Shown here piece by piece: positions 23,103 through 34,984 of a stretch of DNA of 64,000 nucleotides. The DNA lies in contig NC_061801.1 of the NCBI RefSeq assembly GCF_021462225.1, forward strand, positions 8,242,125-8,306,124, in the 5' to 3' direction. Source of the DNA: Girardinichthys multiradiatus (taxonomy: Eukaryota; Chordata; Actinopteri; Cyprinodontiformes; Goodeidae). Position 1 is the stretch's first letter. Every line of letters begins with the position of its first letter. Both the position numbers and the translations under genes were made by a program. Under the pieces are notes generated by a model. That model searched no databases. It had not been told where the DNA came from and saw only the letters and a list, made by a program, of their open reading frames with translations.

Positions 23103-23929
23103 CTGAAACACATCTTGCATATTAGAAAGTTTTTTGACTTCAGCCTGGACTGAGTAATTTTTTAATAAAGATATACATTAAATTCTTTGATTTAATTACC
23201 ATTTATTCTTATCCTTTTATTTTGCAATGTTGCATCTTATGTCTGTTGATTTATGTCATGGTCTATTCATGTATTCTCAACAACCATATACTGAAACCAT
23301 TTTAGTCTTTCCACCTGGTATCTTTAATGTCTCCATTTTGCTTTTCTACGATTGTTTCCAGTTTGCCGCATAATTCATATTTTTAACTAGTTTCTATGTG
23401 GAATATTCAGGTTTTAAAGCAGGTACGATAAGCAATGAACATGTCAAGTTTTTCTCTGTTTAAATATTTATTTTAAAAACAATGACAGAATTCACACCAG
23501 ATGTTGGCAACTATCAAATACTCCTCATATAATAAGAAATTAAAGCCAATTATTCCACAAAGAAAGTTAAGGGTAAAAACTTGGAATGACACAGAGAATA
23601 AGTATTTAACATATGAAGAAATGGATGTCTGAAGGTGTATAAAAAGCCAAACAACCTTATTAAATCTGTCAGCATTTAGAAAGCATCTTTTATATGTTCA
23701 AATCAATATCAGCTGGTTTAAAATGTATTGATACCCTGAAAGAAGGTTTCTTATTACTAAAGTATTGCACAGAGGGGTAAACCTGGTAAAAGCAAAGAGA
23801 CTTTCACAAAAAGGTCTTACTATTGCAAAACATTGAGCGCTGCTCCAATCATATCCTGAAGTGGAAAGGACAATTTCAAAGTAGACCAGTCAAAGCCGGG
23901 TGCCCCTAGAAAGACTTCTGGTCTTCGGG
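23103..23929. other. Intron 1 (copy A), proximal part
   Basis: No ORF or RNA gene recognised. Nearly identical to 44,777-45,465 in copy B up to about 23,790. The last ~140 bp (23,790-23,929) are specific to A. Confidence 0.6.
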
Positions 23930-25988
23930 TTTAAGGTAGCTGTAATGAAACCTTTACTTAAGACCTTCGCTTGATCAATGTGACTTAATAAATTACAGAC
24001 CTATATCCAATCTACCGTTCTCATCTAAAATTCTTGAGAAAATAGCTGCTAATCAAATGTGTGAGCATTTACACAGCAATGATCTGTTTGAAGAGTTTCA
24101 GTCAGGTTTCACAGCTCATTATAACACTGAAACAGCTTTGGTGGAAGTCAATAATGATATTCTTATGGCCTCAGATAATGGACTTGTGTCTGTACTTGTC
24201 CTGTTAGATCTCAGTGCTGCATTTGATACAGTTGATCACAATATTCTCTTAGTAAGGCTGGAATATTCTGTAGGGATCAAGGGAACAGCGCTAGGCTGGT
24301 TTAAATCTTATTTGTCTGAAAGATTCCAGTTTGTTCATGTAAATGATAAATCATCTTCAAACCTAAGGGTTAATTGTGGAGTACCACAGGGTTCAGTACT
24401 TGGGCCAATTCTCTTTACTATATATATGTTTCCAATAGGTAAAATTATCAAACAGCATGGGATAAAATTTCCCTGTTATGCTGATGATACTCAGCTTTAC
24501 TTATCCAGAAATCCTGATGAGTCTAACCAGTTAGATAGACTACAAGGATGTCTTGAAGACATAAAAACTTGGATTACTTTAAATTTTCTGCTTCTAAACT
24601 CGGACAAGACAGAAGTTGTCTTTGGACCGGAGTATTTAAAAAAGAAACTGCTCAGTCAATCACTTAACCTGGATGGCATTAAATTGACCTCCGGTAATAA
24701 AGTAAAAAACCTTGGTGTTACTTTTGACCAGAACATGTCATTTAAATCCCATATTAAACAGGTTTCTAGAATTTCCTTCTTTCACCTCCGGAACATTGCC
24801 ATTATTAGAAATATCCTATCCACGGGCGACGCTGAAAAACTAGTTCATGCATTTGTTACCTCAAGGCTGGACTTTGGTAATTCTTTACTATCATGATGTC
24901 CACAAAATGCAGTTAAAAACCTTTAGCTGATCCAAAATGCTGAAGCAAGAGTTTTGGTGAAAATTAAAGAGAGATCATATTTCTCCTATTTTAGCTTCCC
25001 ATCATTGGCTCCCTGTTAAATCCCAAATAGAATGTAATATTCTCCTCCTCACATATAAAGCCCTTAATGAACTAGCTCCATCATACATCAGAGATCTGAT
25101 TGGTCCACATGTTCCTAACAGAGCCCTTTGTTCTCAGACTGCAGGTTTACTAGTGGTTCCTAGAGTCTCTAGAAGTAGAATGGGAGGCAGATCCTTTAGT
25201 TATCAGGGTCCTCTCCTGTGGAACCAGCTCCCAGTTTTAGTCCATGAGGCAGACACCCTGTCTACTTTTAAGGCTAGGCTTAAAACTTTCCCTTTTGATA
25301 AAGCTTATAGTTAGAGTGGCTTAGGTTATCCTGAGCTATCGCTGTAGTTATGCTGCTGTAGGCTTAGGCTGCTGGAGGACATAACCACTTTCACTCTCTC
25401 TGCTACGTTCTCAAACCACTCTCCAATTTTGCATTATTTGCTATTATTTCAGCTTTTAACTTTATGTTTTCTCTCTTTTCTCTTGCTAGAAGCTACACCT
25501 GGCCTGACTCTGTTCACCTGTGACACCTTCCTGGAGGGGGGCATCGGCCAAGCTGCTGCTGCCAACAACTTAATGATCACCTTCTACCGATGATACACTT
25601 GGCCCCGTCTTTCAGTGTTTAACCCCATCTTTCTTCTAAACATAGCTACTGACTGAGCGTCTACTGTCACTAACTACTAATAATAACTTTATGTGCTCTC
25701 TTTCATACTCATACATGCATGCTCAGTATGAGGGATGCTGCAAAGTCAATGACAGCGACTGTCCACTGTCTCTACATGCTAATCCAGGAGGAGTGAATGC
25801 TACAAGTCACTGATTTGATGCAATCTGCTGGGTTTCCTTAGATAGGAAATTATTTTTAGCCAATTTAAATAAATAACTGAATTGACTTCACTGTTTGAAA
25901 GTTAGGATTGATTGGAATGTATTTACCTGACTTGAAATCTGTATTTGATTGAATTAACTTTGTAAAGTGCCTTGAGATGACAAGAGTT
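23930..25988 (+). mobile_element. L2/Maui-like LINE, truncated, in intron 1 (copy A)
   Basis: The plus strand encodes the RT palm: 24,057-24,896 is open for 279 codons with VLLDLSAAFDTVDHNILL, NCGVPQGSVLGPILFTIYM and CYADDTQLYLS. Stops and frameshifts lie on either side. The C-terminus continues (HWLPVKSQ-type) to about 25,240, then the 3' UTR to the gtgccttgagatgac tail at about 25,985. It lies antisense to the zinc-finger gene. In B the part from ~23,930 to ~25,620 is missing; only the 3' end (45,466-45,555 and 47,121-47,395) remains. Confidence 0.85.
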
Positions 25989-26059
25989 GTGACACTTGTC
26001 ATGACATTCCTTATTTAAGGTCAGTGTTCTAGACTGAACAATAAGAAAGACCCTGGTTT

Positions 26060-26650
26060 AAAATTACTGGCTACTGGCTCCCGTATAGCTATCCGTTGTT
26101 GCCATGGCAGGAACTGTGCTATGTCCCTGTCTCCCAGCCTCGTTGTTCCTTTCCTTGAATGTTACTCACTGCTTCATAATCCTGGTAGAAAAACCTGTTT
26201 CCAATGGAAGGCTGTGACAAGAGCATACTCCTGGAATACGAGTACCACGGCGATCCTGGTTCATAACAAAGTCATTGAAATCTATGCGTCTTGAAAGGGT
26301 TACAGACATTTCAAAGGATTTGGGAATCCAGATAACCACCGTGAGAGCTATCCTCCATAAAAAGAGACAATGTGGAACAACAGAGAACCTTTCCAGGAGT
26401 AACCTGCCTACCAAAAATACTCCAATAAAACTCATCTAATAGGTCACAAAAAAACCCAGGACAACATCTAAACCACTGAAGGCATGACATTCCTTATTTA
26501 AGCTCAGTGTTCTAGACTGAACATTAAGAAAGACCCTGGTTTAAAATGGCATCAATGGAAAGGTTCTATGGCAAAAAAAAGCACAAAACGGTCATCTCCC
26601 ACTGGCAAAGTCAAACATGATGGAGATAAACCACCATGCATACAGCCACA
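26060..26650 (+). pseudogene. Decayed Tc1 transposase N-terminal half
   Basis: Reading across frames gives the usual Tc1 start of another fish family: HNKVIEIYAS, an HTH remnant with TTVRAI, a GTTENLSRSNLPTK linker and KTLGLKWHQWKGSMAKK-like text. Several stops and frameshifts are present. It is shared with 48,045-48,620, so it predates the duplication. Confidence 0.65.
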
Positions 26651-27038
26651 CCTAAAGGCAATTTAAAGACACCAATTTAGGCTTCACCATTTAGGCTTAG
26701 GCTACTGATACCATCATGTACAATACAGCAAATACTTATTCACCTCATTTACATATTCCTTCTATGTATTTAGCATTTAGATTTGTGTACTTTATTTTGT
26801 CTAGAGCTAGTATTTATGTATATTTTTTTGTGTTTTTCCCATTTCTGCCAAATTTTTATTTTTGAAAGCATTTTACAGTTTAAATATTGAAATACATTCT
26901 GTACTATATTGTTTGTAACTGTTCACCTTTTATTCATGGTTGTTTCTATTATTTATTTATCCTTCCTAGTATTATCTTACTAGAGGCACATCTTTACCCT
27001 GTCCTGTCCAATTGATCTCATTGACTCCAATTATAACC

Positions 27039-28911
27039 ACACATTTTTGACGTAAAACATAGACGTAAAACAGTAAACGCTTTGTTAATTGGTAGAAACG
27101 ACTCACGTCCACCATATTGATAGTGATGAGTTGGGGTGCGAAACTGATATAAGTTTGCTTAGAAACTGAGTTTTATGTGTGAAAGAAGCTCTAAAAATTA
27201 CTTTAACCCACTAGGCACCTTGAGGGACCAAACGTGTGCTTTCTGCTCGTTTTTTTTATTTTTTTTATTCTCAATCTCAATATCTGACAGTTGAAAGGTC
27301 AGTTCTATGAAACTTGGCCAGGATTTGCTCTTAACTTTTATTTTTTAAATTTGTTTATCCTTTTGATTGCAAGGTATGTAGAACAAGAGCTACAAATTTA
27401 GCATACACTTTTTACCTTTGTTACCAATTTGGTCCCATTGACTCATTATGACCAAATATTTTTGATGCACTGTAATCTTGGCATTTTATAATACCTTTCC
27501 CATAAGCACCAAAATAATCTAAGCCTCTGCCTTCATAATACAGGGAAAACTCGTTTTAGTTGTAATGACCCCCCTTAAATTACCAAAGGCACCATTGCTT
27601 CTTTACATATCCTTTTCTCTTGCTCTCGGTGGAAGACGCACACTTTTTCGTCTCCCTCCGTCCCCACTGGTCCCTGCTACAGCTTTTTATCTGTGTTCTT
27701 TTCAGAGCCTCTCTTTGCATATCTTCCAAACTTGTAAATTATGGATTTAGTCAACTGGTGTCTCAGCGCAATTGATCAAATTTGTTTGACGGGAAGACAG
27801 TGTAAAGGAGAACCCTTTTGTCTTGAACAGAATCGCAGCCTGGCAGCACTATTTGGATTTGCAATTGAGACATACCAGTAAGACTTTGAAGGTGGATGGA
27901 AATTTACAACTGCCTGAACTAAAACATGTATTGTTTTTCTAAATCTGGCGCCCTAATATGGCCTTGGCAGTTAATGCTGGCTGGCTTTCTCCTGGATGTT
28001 ATATTAACATGACGCTCTCTCCCAGCACTCTCTGTATCAGCTGTGACCCGAATAGGGTTATGTGGCCAATTGATCAAATTTCCATCTCTTTTTTTCAAGG
28101 ACAATGGTGCTTCTATCAGTGTTATCAGTCTAATTCTTGCAAACACGTTCACACTTAAATATTCGCACCCTCAGGACTCCACCATGTCCTTGCGAAATCT
28201 TTGCTTATGTGTGTGTTGCTTACCCGTGTTGAGGTTTTTTTACTACTTCAAACTGTATCCTGCTAAGGATAGGGTTTGAAAAATGTTTTTTTTTTTCCTC
28301 CTATCTTAACTCACCTAAATGTGTGATTTCATTTCTTTTCATACATTTTCAGATTTCTCAGAAGGATTGCCAGCAAAAGCCAACTATTATTAGTATTTGA
28401 AAATTTGGACTAAAGCTTATTTTACACCAGTGAATCAGCTTCCTTAGTTAGAATTAAATGGATTGCTTAGTTAGATCTCAGTGGATGCAAATGACTGTTA
28501 TTGTTTGAATGAAGGGACTACAACTGCATGATACCAAGGATCAATATTATTATTTTCTCCTTTATAATGATCTCTTTAGAAAGATTGGTTTAGAACCAGC
28601 TCTTACCAGTAAACCTCAAAGGATTATCAATGTAATTTGATTTGTTTCTGTGTTTGACTCTGTGTCATTGTAATGCTTTTCTTCATATACAGCGCTTTGA
28701 ATGCCTTGTTGCTGAAAAGCGCTATCTAAATAAACTTGACATATAGTTTCAATGGGGGACATGGTTCTCTGACCTTTCAAAATGCAATTGCAAAAAAAAT
28801 ATTTAACATAACAAAAATAGTCTTTGTGTGTTGGAAATGATATAGAGTGGTGTGAATGTGGTGTGTAAAATATTTTTTCAGTTTATGTGTGTATATGTGT
28901 GTGTAATTTGA
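27039..28911. other. Non-coding intronic interval with LINE tail
   Basis: Contains an inverted repeat arm (27,060-27,170, reverse complement of about 30,460-30,560). At 28,690-28,740 there is a LINE-like 3' tail (gctgaaaagcgctatctaaa) on the plus strand; a related tail lies inverted at 55,606-55,660. Most of this interval is absent from copy B. No gene seen. Confidence 0.5.
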
Positions 28912-29156
28912 AGTTCTCTTTTTGTAACAACAGCATAATAGTTGAAGAAACGCGCGTGCTTGTTTCGGCCTCGTTATCGTCGTCCTGTGCTCGCGCCACA
29001 AAGGAACTACAGCCACTGTGAAAGCTGAAACACCGTATTTTGGCAAAGTTGATTTTTTTTTTTAGCTAGCTGACAGATAGACAGATAAATAGAGTTCAAA
29101 GCCATTAAACAAGTGAATAGGGATGTAACATCTCTGTAATGTTCAATGCTGACAAC

Positions 29157-29300
29157 TGTATCTGATAGGTCTAAACTCTCCGTCAGATACTGTTCCCCCT
29201 GTACTAAACAGAGGAACAAGGGAAACGGTATCTGATGGTGTTTATAGGACCGTCAGATACGGTTTACCCTGTTCAATACAGGGGAACGGTATCTGACGAG
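29157..29300. repeat. Alternating inverted copies of a gtatctga motif
   Basis: Five copies of (aac)ggtatctgayrg alternate in orientation: plus at 29,157, minus at 29,180, plus at 29,224, minus at 29,250 and plus at 29,285. Together they form nested potential hairpins. The same array is at about 49,640-49,785 in B. Confidence 0.65.
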
Positions 29301-29469
29301 GTGTATAGACCCATTAAGATGCATTACCTCTTTTTAAGAGAGAGGACATTTTTTATGGGGTGCATAGACCTATCAGGAAGTCTCTCGACTGAATGCAATT
29401 AATAGCTGGGGATGCTGAAAATAACAATAAATACAGAACTATGCATTGACAACAGTATAGATATCTGTA

Positions 29470-29790
29470 GTTTCTCTCTCTCTGTAGTCAAAGGTTTGGA
29501 CTCACCTCAGTCATTCAATGGCTTTTCCTTATTTTTATTACTTTCTACACTGTAGATACACAGTGAAAACATCAAAACTATTAAGCAAACGTATGTAGAA
29601 TTATGTAACAACCACAAAATTGTGAAAAATCTCAAAACATCTTGTTTATCTTAGATTCTTCTTAACAGTCCCCCTTTGCTTTAATTACTGCTTTGCATTT
29701 TCTCTATGAGCTTCATGAGGCAGTCACCTGAAATGGTTTTCCATTCCTCTGGGAACTCTTTCAAGACTGCGGGAAAACCATTTTTCGTAT
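29470..29790 (+). mobile_element. Tc1-like left-end remnant
   Basis: Starts with a degenerate gtagtcaaaggtttggact and continues through atggttttccattcctctgg, a layout typical of a common fish Tc1 left end and 5' UTR. Paired with 49,950-50,270 in B. No transposase. Confidence 0.6.
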
Positions 29791-30135
29791 TTCAACCCAT
29801 ACCAGCTAGTTTAAAACATTTGGATTTAACAATGCTTCAACTATTTTGTTGTTGGTACAGAAAGCAGAGAATGTGAGCCGTAATTGCAAACCACGCAGCA
29901 GAGAACATCTTCCTGAGACACAGAGTTTAAAACATTCAACTCAAACAAGTTTAGATAAAAGGTAACAAAACCGTAATTTTTTAACCAACCTGTCAAAAAA
30001 ACATAAGGACCAGAGGAACTCCGAGGCGTCTGACCGCCAGCAGGGTGCGGTAGCTCCGACATTTTTTAAATAAAACTGTATTTAATTGTTATATTTCTAT
30101 GAATCCAGACCAGAAAGACAAATACTGAATACTTA

Positions 30136-30339
30136 CAGTGCATCCAGAAAGTATTCACAGCGCTTCACATTTTGTTATGTTACAGCCTCAATCCAACTTG
30201 GATTAATCTCTTTCCTCAAAATTCTACAAACAAATACAAAGTATGTGTAGAATTTTGGGAAATAGAGATTAATACAATTTGGAATGAGGCTGTAACATTA
30301 CAAAATGTGAAGCGCAGTGAATACTTTCTGGATGCACTG
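30136..30339. mobile_element. Tc1/mariner MITE, 204 bp
   Basis: The ends are cagtgcatccagaaagtatt and its inverse, flanked by TA. The two arms (~90 bp) are almost perfectly complementary, so the element is nearly a full palindrome. Same insertion at 50,618-50,821 in B. Confidence 0.92.
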
Positions 30340-30645
30340 TAAGTATTTGTTCATATATCGCAAGTCATATCGTCATTGCACTATTAGGCACTGTTATCGT
30401 ACATCGCAGGTTTCTCTAATATCGTTGATATTAGTTTATTAATTAGTTATTAATTAGTTTCTAAGCAAACTTGTATCGGTGTCGAAGGGCAACAAACCAC
30501 TCAAAATGGCGGACGTGGGTCGTTCCCATCGAGTAACGAAGCGTTTACCGTTTTAAGTCTATAGGGTACATTTGGGCTTTAAGATGCTAATCCATTAGCC
30601 ACCTAAAATGTTCCTAAACTGTAACTGACATGAAAACATACAAAC

Positions 30646-30787
30646 CTAATCTGTGCAGCAGAACTTTAGGGTTGAGACCAGCCTCCAGGACGTTGTGCCG
30701 CAGATGATCTTCTTTGTCCTCTTTAGCTGTTTGGGAAATCTCTCCCACTGCTGCACTCTGCCACCGTTTGAGCTGCTGTCTCCACAT
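30646..30787 (-). CDS. C2H2 zinc-finger gene, copy A: first coding exon
   Basis: Below the usual ORF length cut-off. From ATG 30,787 (context aaagATGt) 47 codons run [20 protein letters not shown] to NPKVLLHRL plus one extra base, then a donor G|gtttgt at 30,646/30,645. The ending NPKVLLHRL resembles the NPEVKLHR that closes exon 1 in many fish zinc-finger genes, and the phase (+1) fits both acceptors of the 21,610-23,102 exon. Joined product about 540-544 residues. The 142 bp are identical in copy B (51,113-51,254). The frame is also open upstream to about 30,895, so an earlier non-ATG or 5' exon start cannot be excluded. The intron is ~7.5 kb and full of transposons. Confidence 0.7.
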
Positions 30788-30862
30788 CTTTGTTGTTAGC
30801 TTCTCTTCAAAAGATCCTTTAACAGTTACTGAGTAGTTATAACTCGGCTTTGATCCAAACTC

Positions 30863-31378
30863 TAGTGATGGGACATTTGAAGCAAAGCTTCGAGTTTACA
30901 GAGTAAAAAGGTTCGATGCGTGTCTTGTCTTGCGGGAAATCACGTGACCGATGACAAACAATGCCTTGCATTTCCGTGGAGACGTCACTGCTTCATTTCG
31001 CGTGTCAGATTTCAAAATAAAAGCGCGATGACACTTGTTGCTTCGTGGGTTGTTGTAGTGGTTTGGTCGCACGTCAGCAGAGATAGGAGCATCTGAGAAG
31101 AATGGAGCCAACAAAAAAAGGAAAACCTCTCCCATCTGGGAGTAATTTAAAATGTGTTCTCAAAACAAGGTTTGTGTAAAATGTGTTTGCAGCATTTACT
31201 TAATTTTATTTGCATCATTACCAATAATTCTGTATCAATGAACTTTCATCTTTGTGTTTCAGTTGAAGTGTTTGTTGTGTGCCAGAGAGCTGGTATACAA
31301 TAATAACACCTCATCAATGCTTAGGCATTTCAGAGCCATTTATGAAAAAGAAAAGGCACACACTTCAAATCAAACGCT
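30863..31378 (+). mobile_element. hAT transposon 5' end, truncated (copy A)
   Basis: Begins with a hAT-like end, tagtgatgggacatttgaag, followed by a promoter-like GC-rich stretch, a short first exon (ATG 31,102, MEPTKKGKPLPSGSNLK) and a BED finger coding segment from 31,262: LKCLLCARELVYNNN then SMLRHFRA. Copy A breaks off at 31,378; in B the same element continues to about 55,990. Oriented away from the zinc-finger gene. Confidence 0.8.
30900..31080. promoter_or_regulatory. Putative bidirectional promoter region
   Basis: Between divergent start codons at 30,787 (zinc-finger gene, minus) and 31,102 (hAT gene, plus). It contains a palindromic E-box in aatcacgtgaccg (about 30,950) and a CRE-like gagacgtcactg (about 30,980). 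It is higher in CpG than its surroundings and is strongly conserved in B (51,370-51,550). Inferred from position and motifs only. Confidence 0.4.
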
Positions 31379-32279
31379 TCTTCGTCTTCTTTTTCGTGTT
31401 CTTCGCTGTTGGCAGACAACAATTTGGCACATTACCGCCACCAATTGGTAAAGAGTGTGAATCAGGATAAGCACGCTCCAAAAGAAATATGACATGATCA
31501 ACGCTGGGATGCATTTGTGCACTGTCTGCTAGTGAATCATAAATGAAAGTTATATCTCTGATCTTTCTCTCTAATGTAGTTAAATCCACATCAGAATCAG
31601 GTCAAATCCAGGGTGTTATTATCATTAGTGGCACTATTGGACTGGCACTATTGGACCAATGTCTAAATGATTTATTTCTAACTCTGTTGCTTTCTGTACG
31701 ATTGTCCAACCAAATATGTTATTAACTGCTCTTTTTTTTCTCCCTGCAGGTTTGTAAAGTTGCCTGCGTGGGGTGGTTTTAACGTTGGCCCTGCAGATTA
31801 ACTCAGTAGTTTAATGACAGCTGATTCTGTTAGGATCTGCCATTTTGGTCTTTGTTGTGGTTTTGTATTTGTTTACTTTTCAGCTTGGTGTTTCTATTCC
31901 TTTGGGTTTAATAGTTATGCTTATTCATTTCTTCTGTTTCCTGATACTTTTGTTCTCTGCTTCCCTCTCAGGTAGTTTAGTGTTTGTTTACTTTTTATTC
32001 AGTCAGGTGTTTCTTCTGTTCCCTCCAGTTTCTCAGTTTACTTTAGTTCAAGGTTATTCTAGATTCTTATGCTTCATTTGGTTATTTATCTTTTTCCATA
32101 GTTTTGCTTAGATCTTTTTCCCTGAGTTTATTTAGTCCCTTTGTCATAGTTTAGTTTTGTGGTCAGTTTTTCCTTTGGTTATTTCATAGTCTAGTTTCTC
32201 TTCTGTTCTCTTTGTCTTCCAGTCTGGTCACCATAGCAACCACTCATATTCCCTCAGTTCTCTGCAGCCTGGTCCACAC
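31379..32279. other. Spacer, T-rich, no gene
   Basis: 31,820-32,240 is strongly T/pyrimidine-rich and resembles a decayed LTR; the ORF at 31,845-32,111 is a composition artefact. Nothing else recognised. Confidence 0.5.
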
Positions 32280-32962
32280 TAGAGGGTGACACGGGAGTGG
32301 ATTTTCTCTCCTGTACCATCCCGCTCCCATAGAAAAATGTCTTGTCCCATCCCAATCCCAGGCCAGCATAACGAAAAAAAATCCTGTCCCGTCCCACTCC
32401 TGGTAAATTGACTCCCGCTCCCATTTAGAACGACTCCCACTCCTGTGACTCTCCCATTTTTGTTTTCTTCATTTAGTCTTTTGGCAATTTCTTTCTTTGA
32501 AGGACCATTTAGGTACCTGTTTTTAGCTGTAGTAAACGGCAGTTAAAGTAAAAAGAATAATAATGAAGAAATAATAAAATATCAAACAAGGAAACAGACC
32601 ATGTCTATCTTAGCTGAATAAACAAAATGTACATAGTTGTATTTTACTCATTTATTAAGTGATTGTTTCCTTTGAACAATGACATTACTTCTATGTTTCA
32701 AATTGCTGAAACGAAAGACAAATGCACCTAGCAAGAGAACTGTACTTGTTGAACAAAAGGGCAAAAAGGCATTACCTTCACAATTTAGAAACTGTACCCC
32801 AATGGTTCACAGCCCTGGTCCTCAGGGACCCCTTCCCTGCAAGTTTTAGATGTGTGTCTGCTTCAGCTCACCTGATTCAAATTCTGACATGACCTCCTAT
32901 ACAGGCATCAAGAATGGAGGGTCAAACTGGACAAATTTAATACAATAAAATCATCATTAAAT

Positions 32963-34984
32963 AAATAAATCAGAATCAGCTTTATTGCCAAGTTTGTACA
33001 TACAAACAAGGAATTTGACTCCGGTACACTTTGCTCTTTGGTTTTGTTTTGCATTACAGAATATACATATTTACAATGTACAATATACACATATATAATA
33101 AAAAGGTGCATTTGCAACATCTGTATGCTGTTGTTTTGTACTCTATTTAATGTTCAACAGAGAAACAGCCTGGGGGAAGAAACTGTCTCTGTGGCAGCTG
33201 GTTTTAGTAAACAGTGCTCTGTAGCGGCGGCCAGAAGGTAAAGCTCTGAACAGTTTGTGTGCAGGGTGTGTGGGGTCTGCAGAGAATTTAGCAACTCTTT
33301 TCCTGACACTAGACCTGTATAAGTCCTGGATGGAGGGAAGGTCAGCCCCGATTATTCTCTCTGCATTCCTGATTATTCATTGCAGTCTGGACCTGTCCTG
33401 TTTTGTGGATGAGCCAAACCACACTGAGATGGATGAAGACAGGACAGATTGAATGATGGCAGTGTAGAGGATGACCAACAGCTTCTGTGGAAGGTTGAAC
33501 TTCTTGAGTTGCCTCAGGAAGTACAGTCTCTGCTGGGCCTTCTTTCGAACAGTGTCTATGTGTGAAGACCATCTCAGGTCCTCAAAGATGGTGGTTCCTG
33601 AGAACCTGAAGTGGTCCACGGCCGATACAGTGTTGTTGAGGATGGTGAGGGGGGTCTATGGGGGTGGTGTTTTCCGAAAGTCCACCACCATTTCCACAGT
33701 CTTGAGTGGGTTGAGTTCAAGGTAGTTCTGACCGCACCAGTGTACCAGCCGATCCACCTGCTGTCTGTATGCAGACTCATCACTATCCTGGATCAGTCCA
33801 ATGAAAGTGGTGTCATCTGCAAACTTAAGGAGTTTCACAGACAAGTCCGCTGAGGTGCAGTCATTTGTGTACAGAGAGAAGAGGTGTGGGGATAGAACAC
33901 ACCCCTGGGGGGCACCAGTACTTATTAATCTGGATCGGGAGAAGATGCTCCCCGGTCTCACCTGCTGCTGTCGGTCCATCAGGAAGCTGTTGATCCACTG
34001 ACAGGTGGAGGCTGGAACATTGAGCTGGGTGAGCTTCTGGTGGAGGATGTCTGGTATGATGGTGTTGAAGGCCGAGCTCAAGTCTACAAACAGGATCCTG
34101 GCGTACGTCCCTGGGTGGTCGAGGTGTTGCAGGATGAAGCGTAGACCTAAGTTAACAGCATCATCTGCCGACCTGTTTGCTCGGTAAGCAAACTGCAGGG
34201 GGTCCAGCAGGGGGCCTGTGATGTCTTTCAGGTGCTTCAACACCAGCCGCTCAAAGGATTTCATGACCACAGACGTCAGGGCTACAGGCCTGTAGTCATT
34301 TAATTTTAGGATGGTGGGTTTCTTGGGCATTGGGATGATGGTGGATCATTTGAGGCAGGAGCGGACCTCACATTTCTCCAGTGACTTGTTGAAGATCCTT
34401 GTGAAGATCGGAGCGAGTTGATTTGCACAGGCTTTCAGGCATGATGGGGAGACGTTATCAGGTCCTCCAGCTTTCTTTGTTTTCATGCGCTGAAAGAGCC
34501 TGTTTACATCTTCCTCAGAGATCTTTAGTGCAGTCAGAGGCTCTGAAGGTAGGGGGTTGGTTGTTTTACGGGTCAAATTTGTTCCTGAATGGGATGTGGA
34601 GGGGATGATTTGAGGTGTGAATGGCTTCTTGTCATGTCTGCAGTAGAAGCCATTCAGAAGGTTGGCCAGGAGACGACTCTGTTCAGGATGGGTGGGGGGG
34701 CTCCTATAGGCAGTCAGGTTTCTCAGACTGGTCCATACAGCTTGAGTGTCACCAGTAGAAAGGCTGTTCTTAAGCTCCTCACTATAGCTTCTCTTGGCTG
34801 CTTTGATCTCCTTTGTTAGTCTGTTCCTGGCCTGCCTGTACCGCGCCCAATCTCCACTGCTATGAGCTTCTTCCTTTTCCCTGCGCAGATTCCTGAGATG
34901 TGGAGTAAACCATGGCTTGTTATTCCCAAAGGTGCAGAAGGTCTTGGTCTGCACACACAGGTCCTCACAGAAACTGATGTATGA
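32963..34984 (-). mobile_element. Rex1 LINE, 5'-truncated
   Basis: Minus strand. 3' end at the aaataaatcagaatcagctt junction, with tail gcaataaagctgattctg. Coding parts lie at 34,954-33,656. It abuts the Rex3 copy at 34,985 in the same orientation. The FSSAFNT-type motif (here [10 protein letters not shown]) corresponds to the site of a published Rex1 primer as I remember it. Confidence 0.88.
33656..34975 (-). pseudogene. Rex1 reverse transcriptase with one nonsense codon
   Basis: The frame runs NNKPWFTPHLRNLRREKEEA, GFYCRHDKK, KKAGGPDNVSPSCLKAC to CLK, then a stop (TGA in place of an arginine codon) at about 34,344. It resumes [61 protein letters not shown] and [14 protein letters not shown] with the catalytic DD. 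It ends after [10 protein letters not shown] at about 33,656. The endonuclease is missing. Confidence 0.85.

Larger units (their letters stand above)
12635..31378 (+). repeat. Segmental duplication, copy A
   Basis: Collinear with 39,689-54,155 in direct orientation. Shared blocks: 12,635-13,379 with 39,689-41,456; 17,775-18,738 with 41,457-42,533; 19,791-20,024 with 42,534-42,764; 21,592-23,790 with 42,765-45,465; 26,060-27,038 with 48,045-49,015; 28,912-31,378 with 49,472-51,615 plus 53,922-54,155. Gaps are insertions or deletions specific to one copy. The right edge falls inside the BED exon of a hAT element, where the sequence changes after cttcaaatcaaacg. Confidence 0.9.

Noticed and set aside
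31845..32111. Hydrophobic ORF resembling a membrane protein
   Set aside because: T-rich tract reading as Phe/Leu; no conserved motif.
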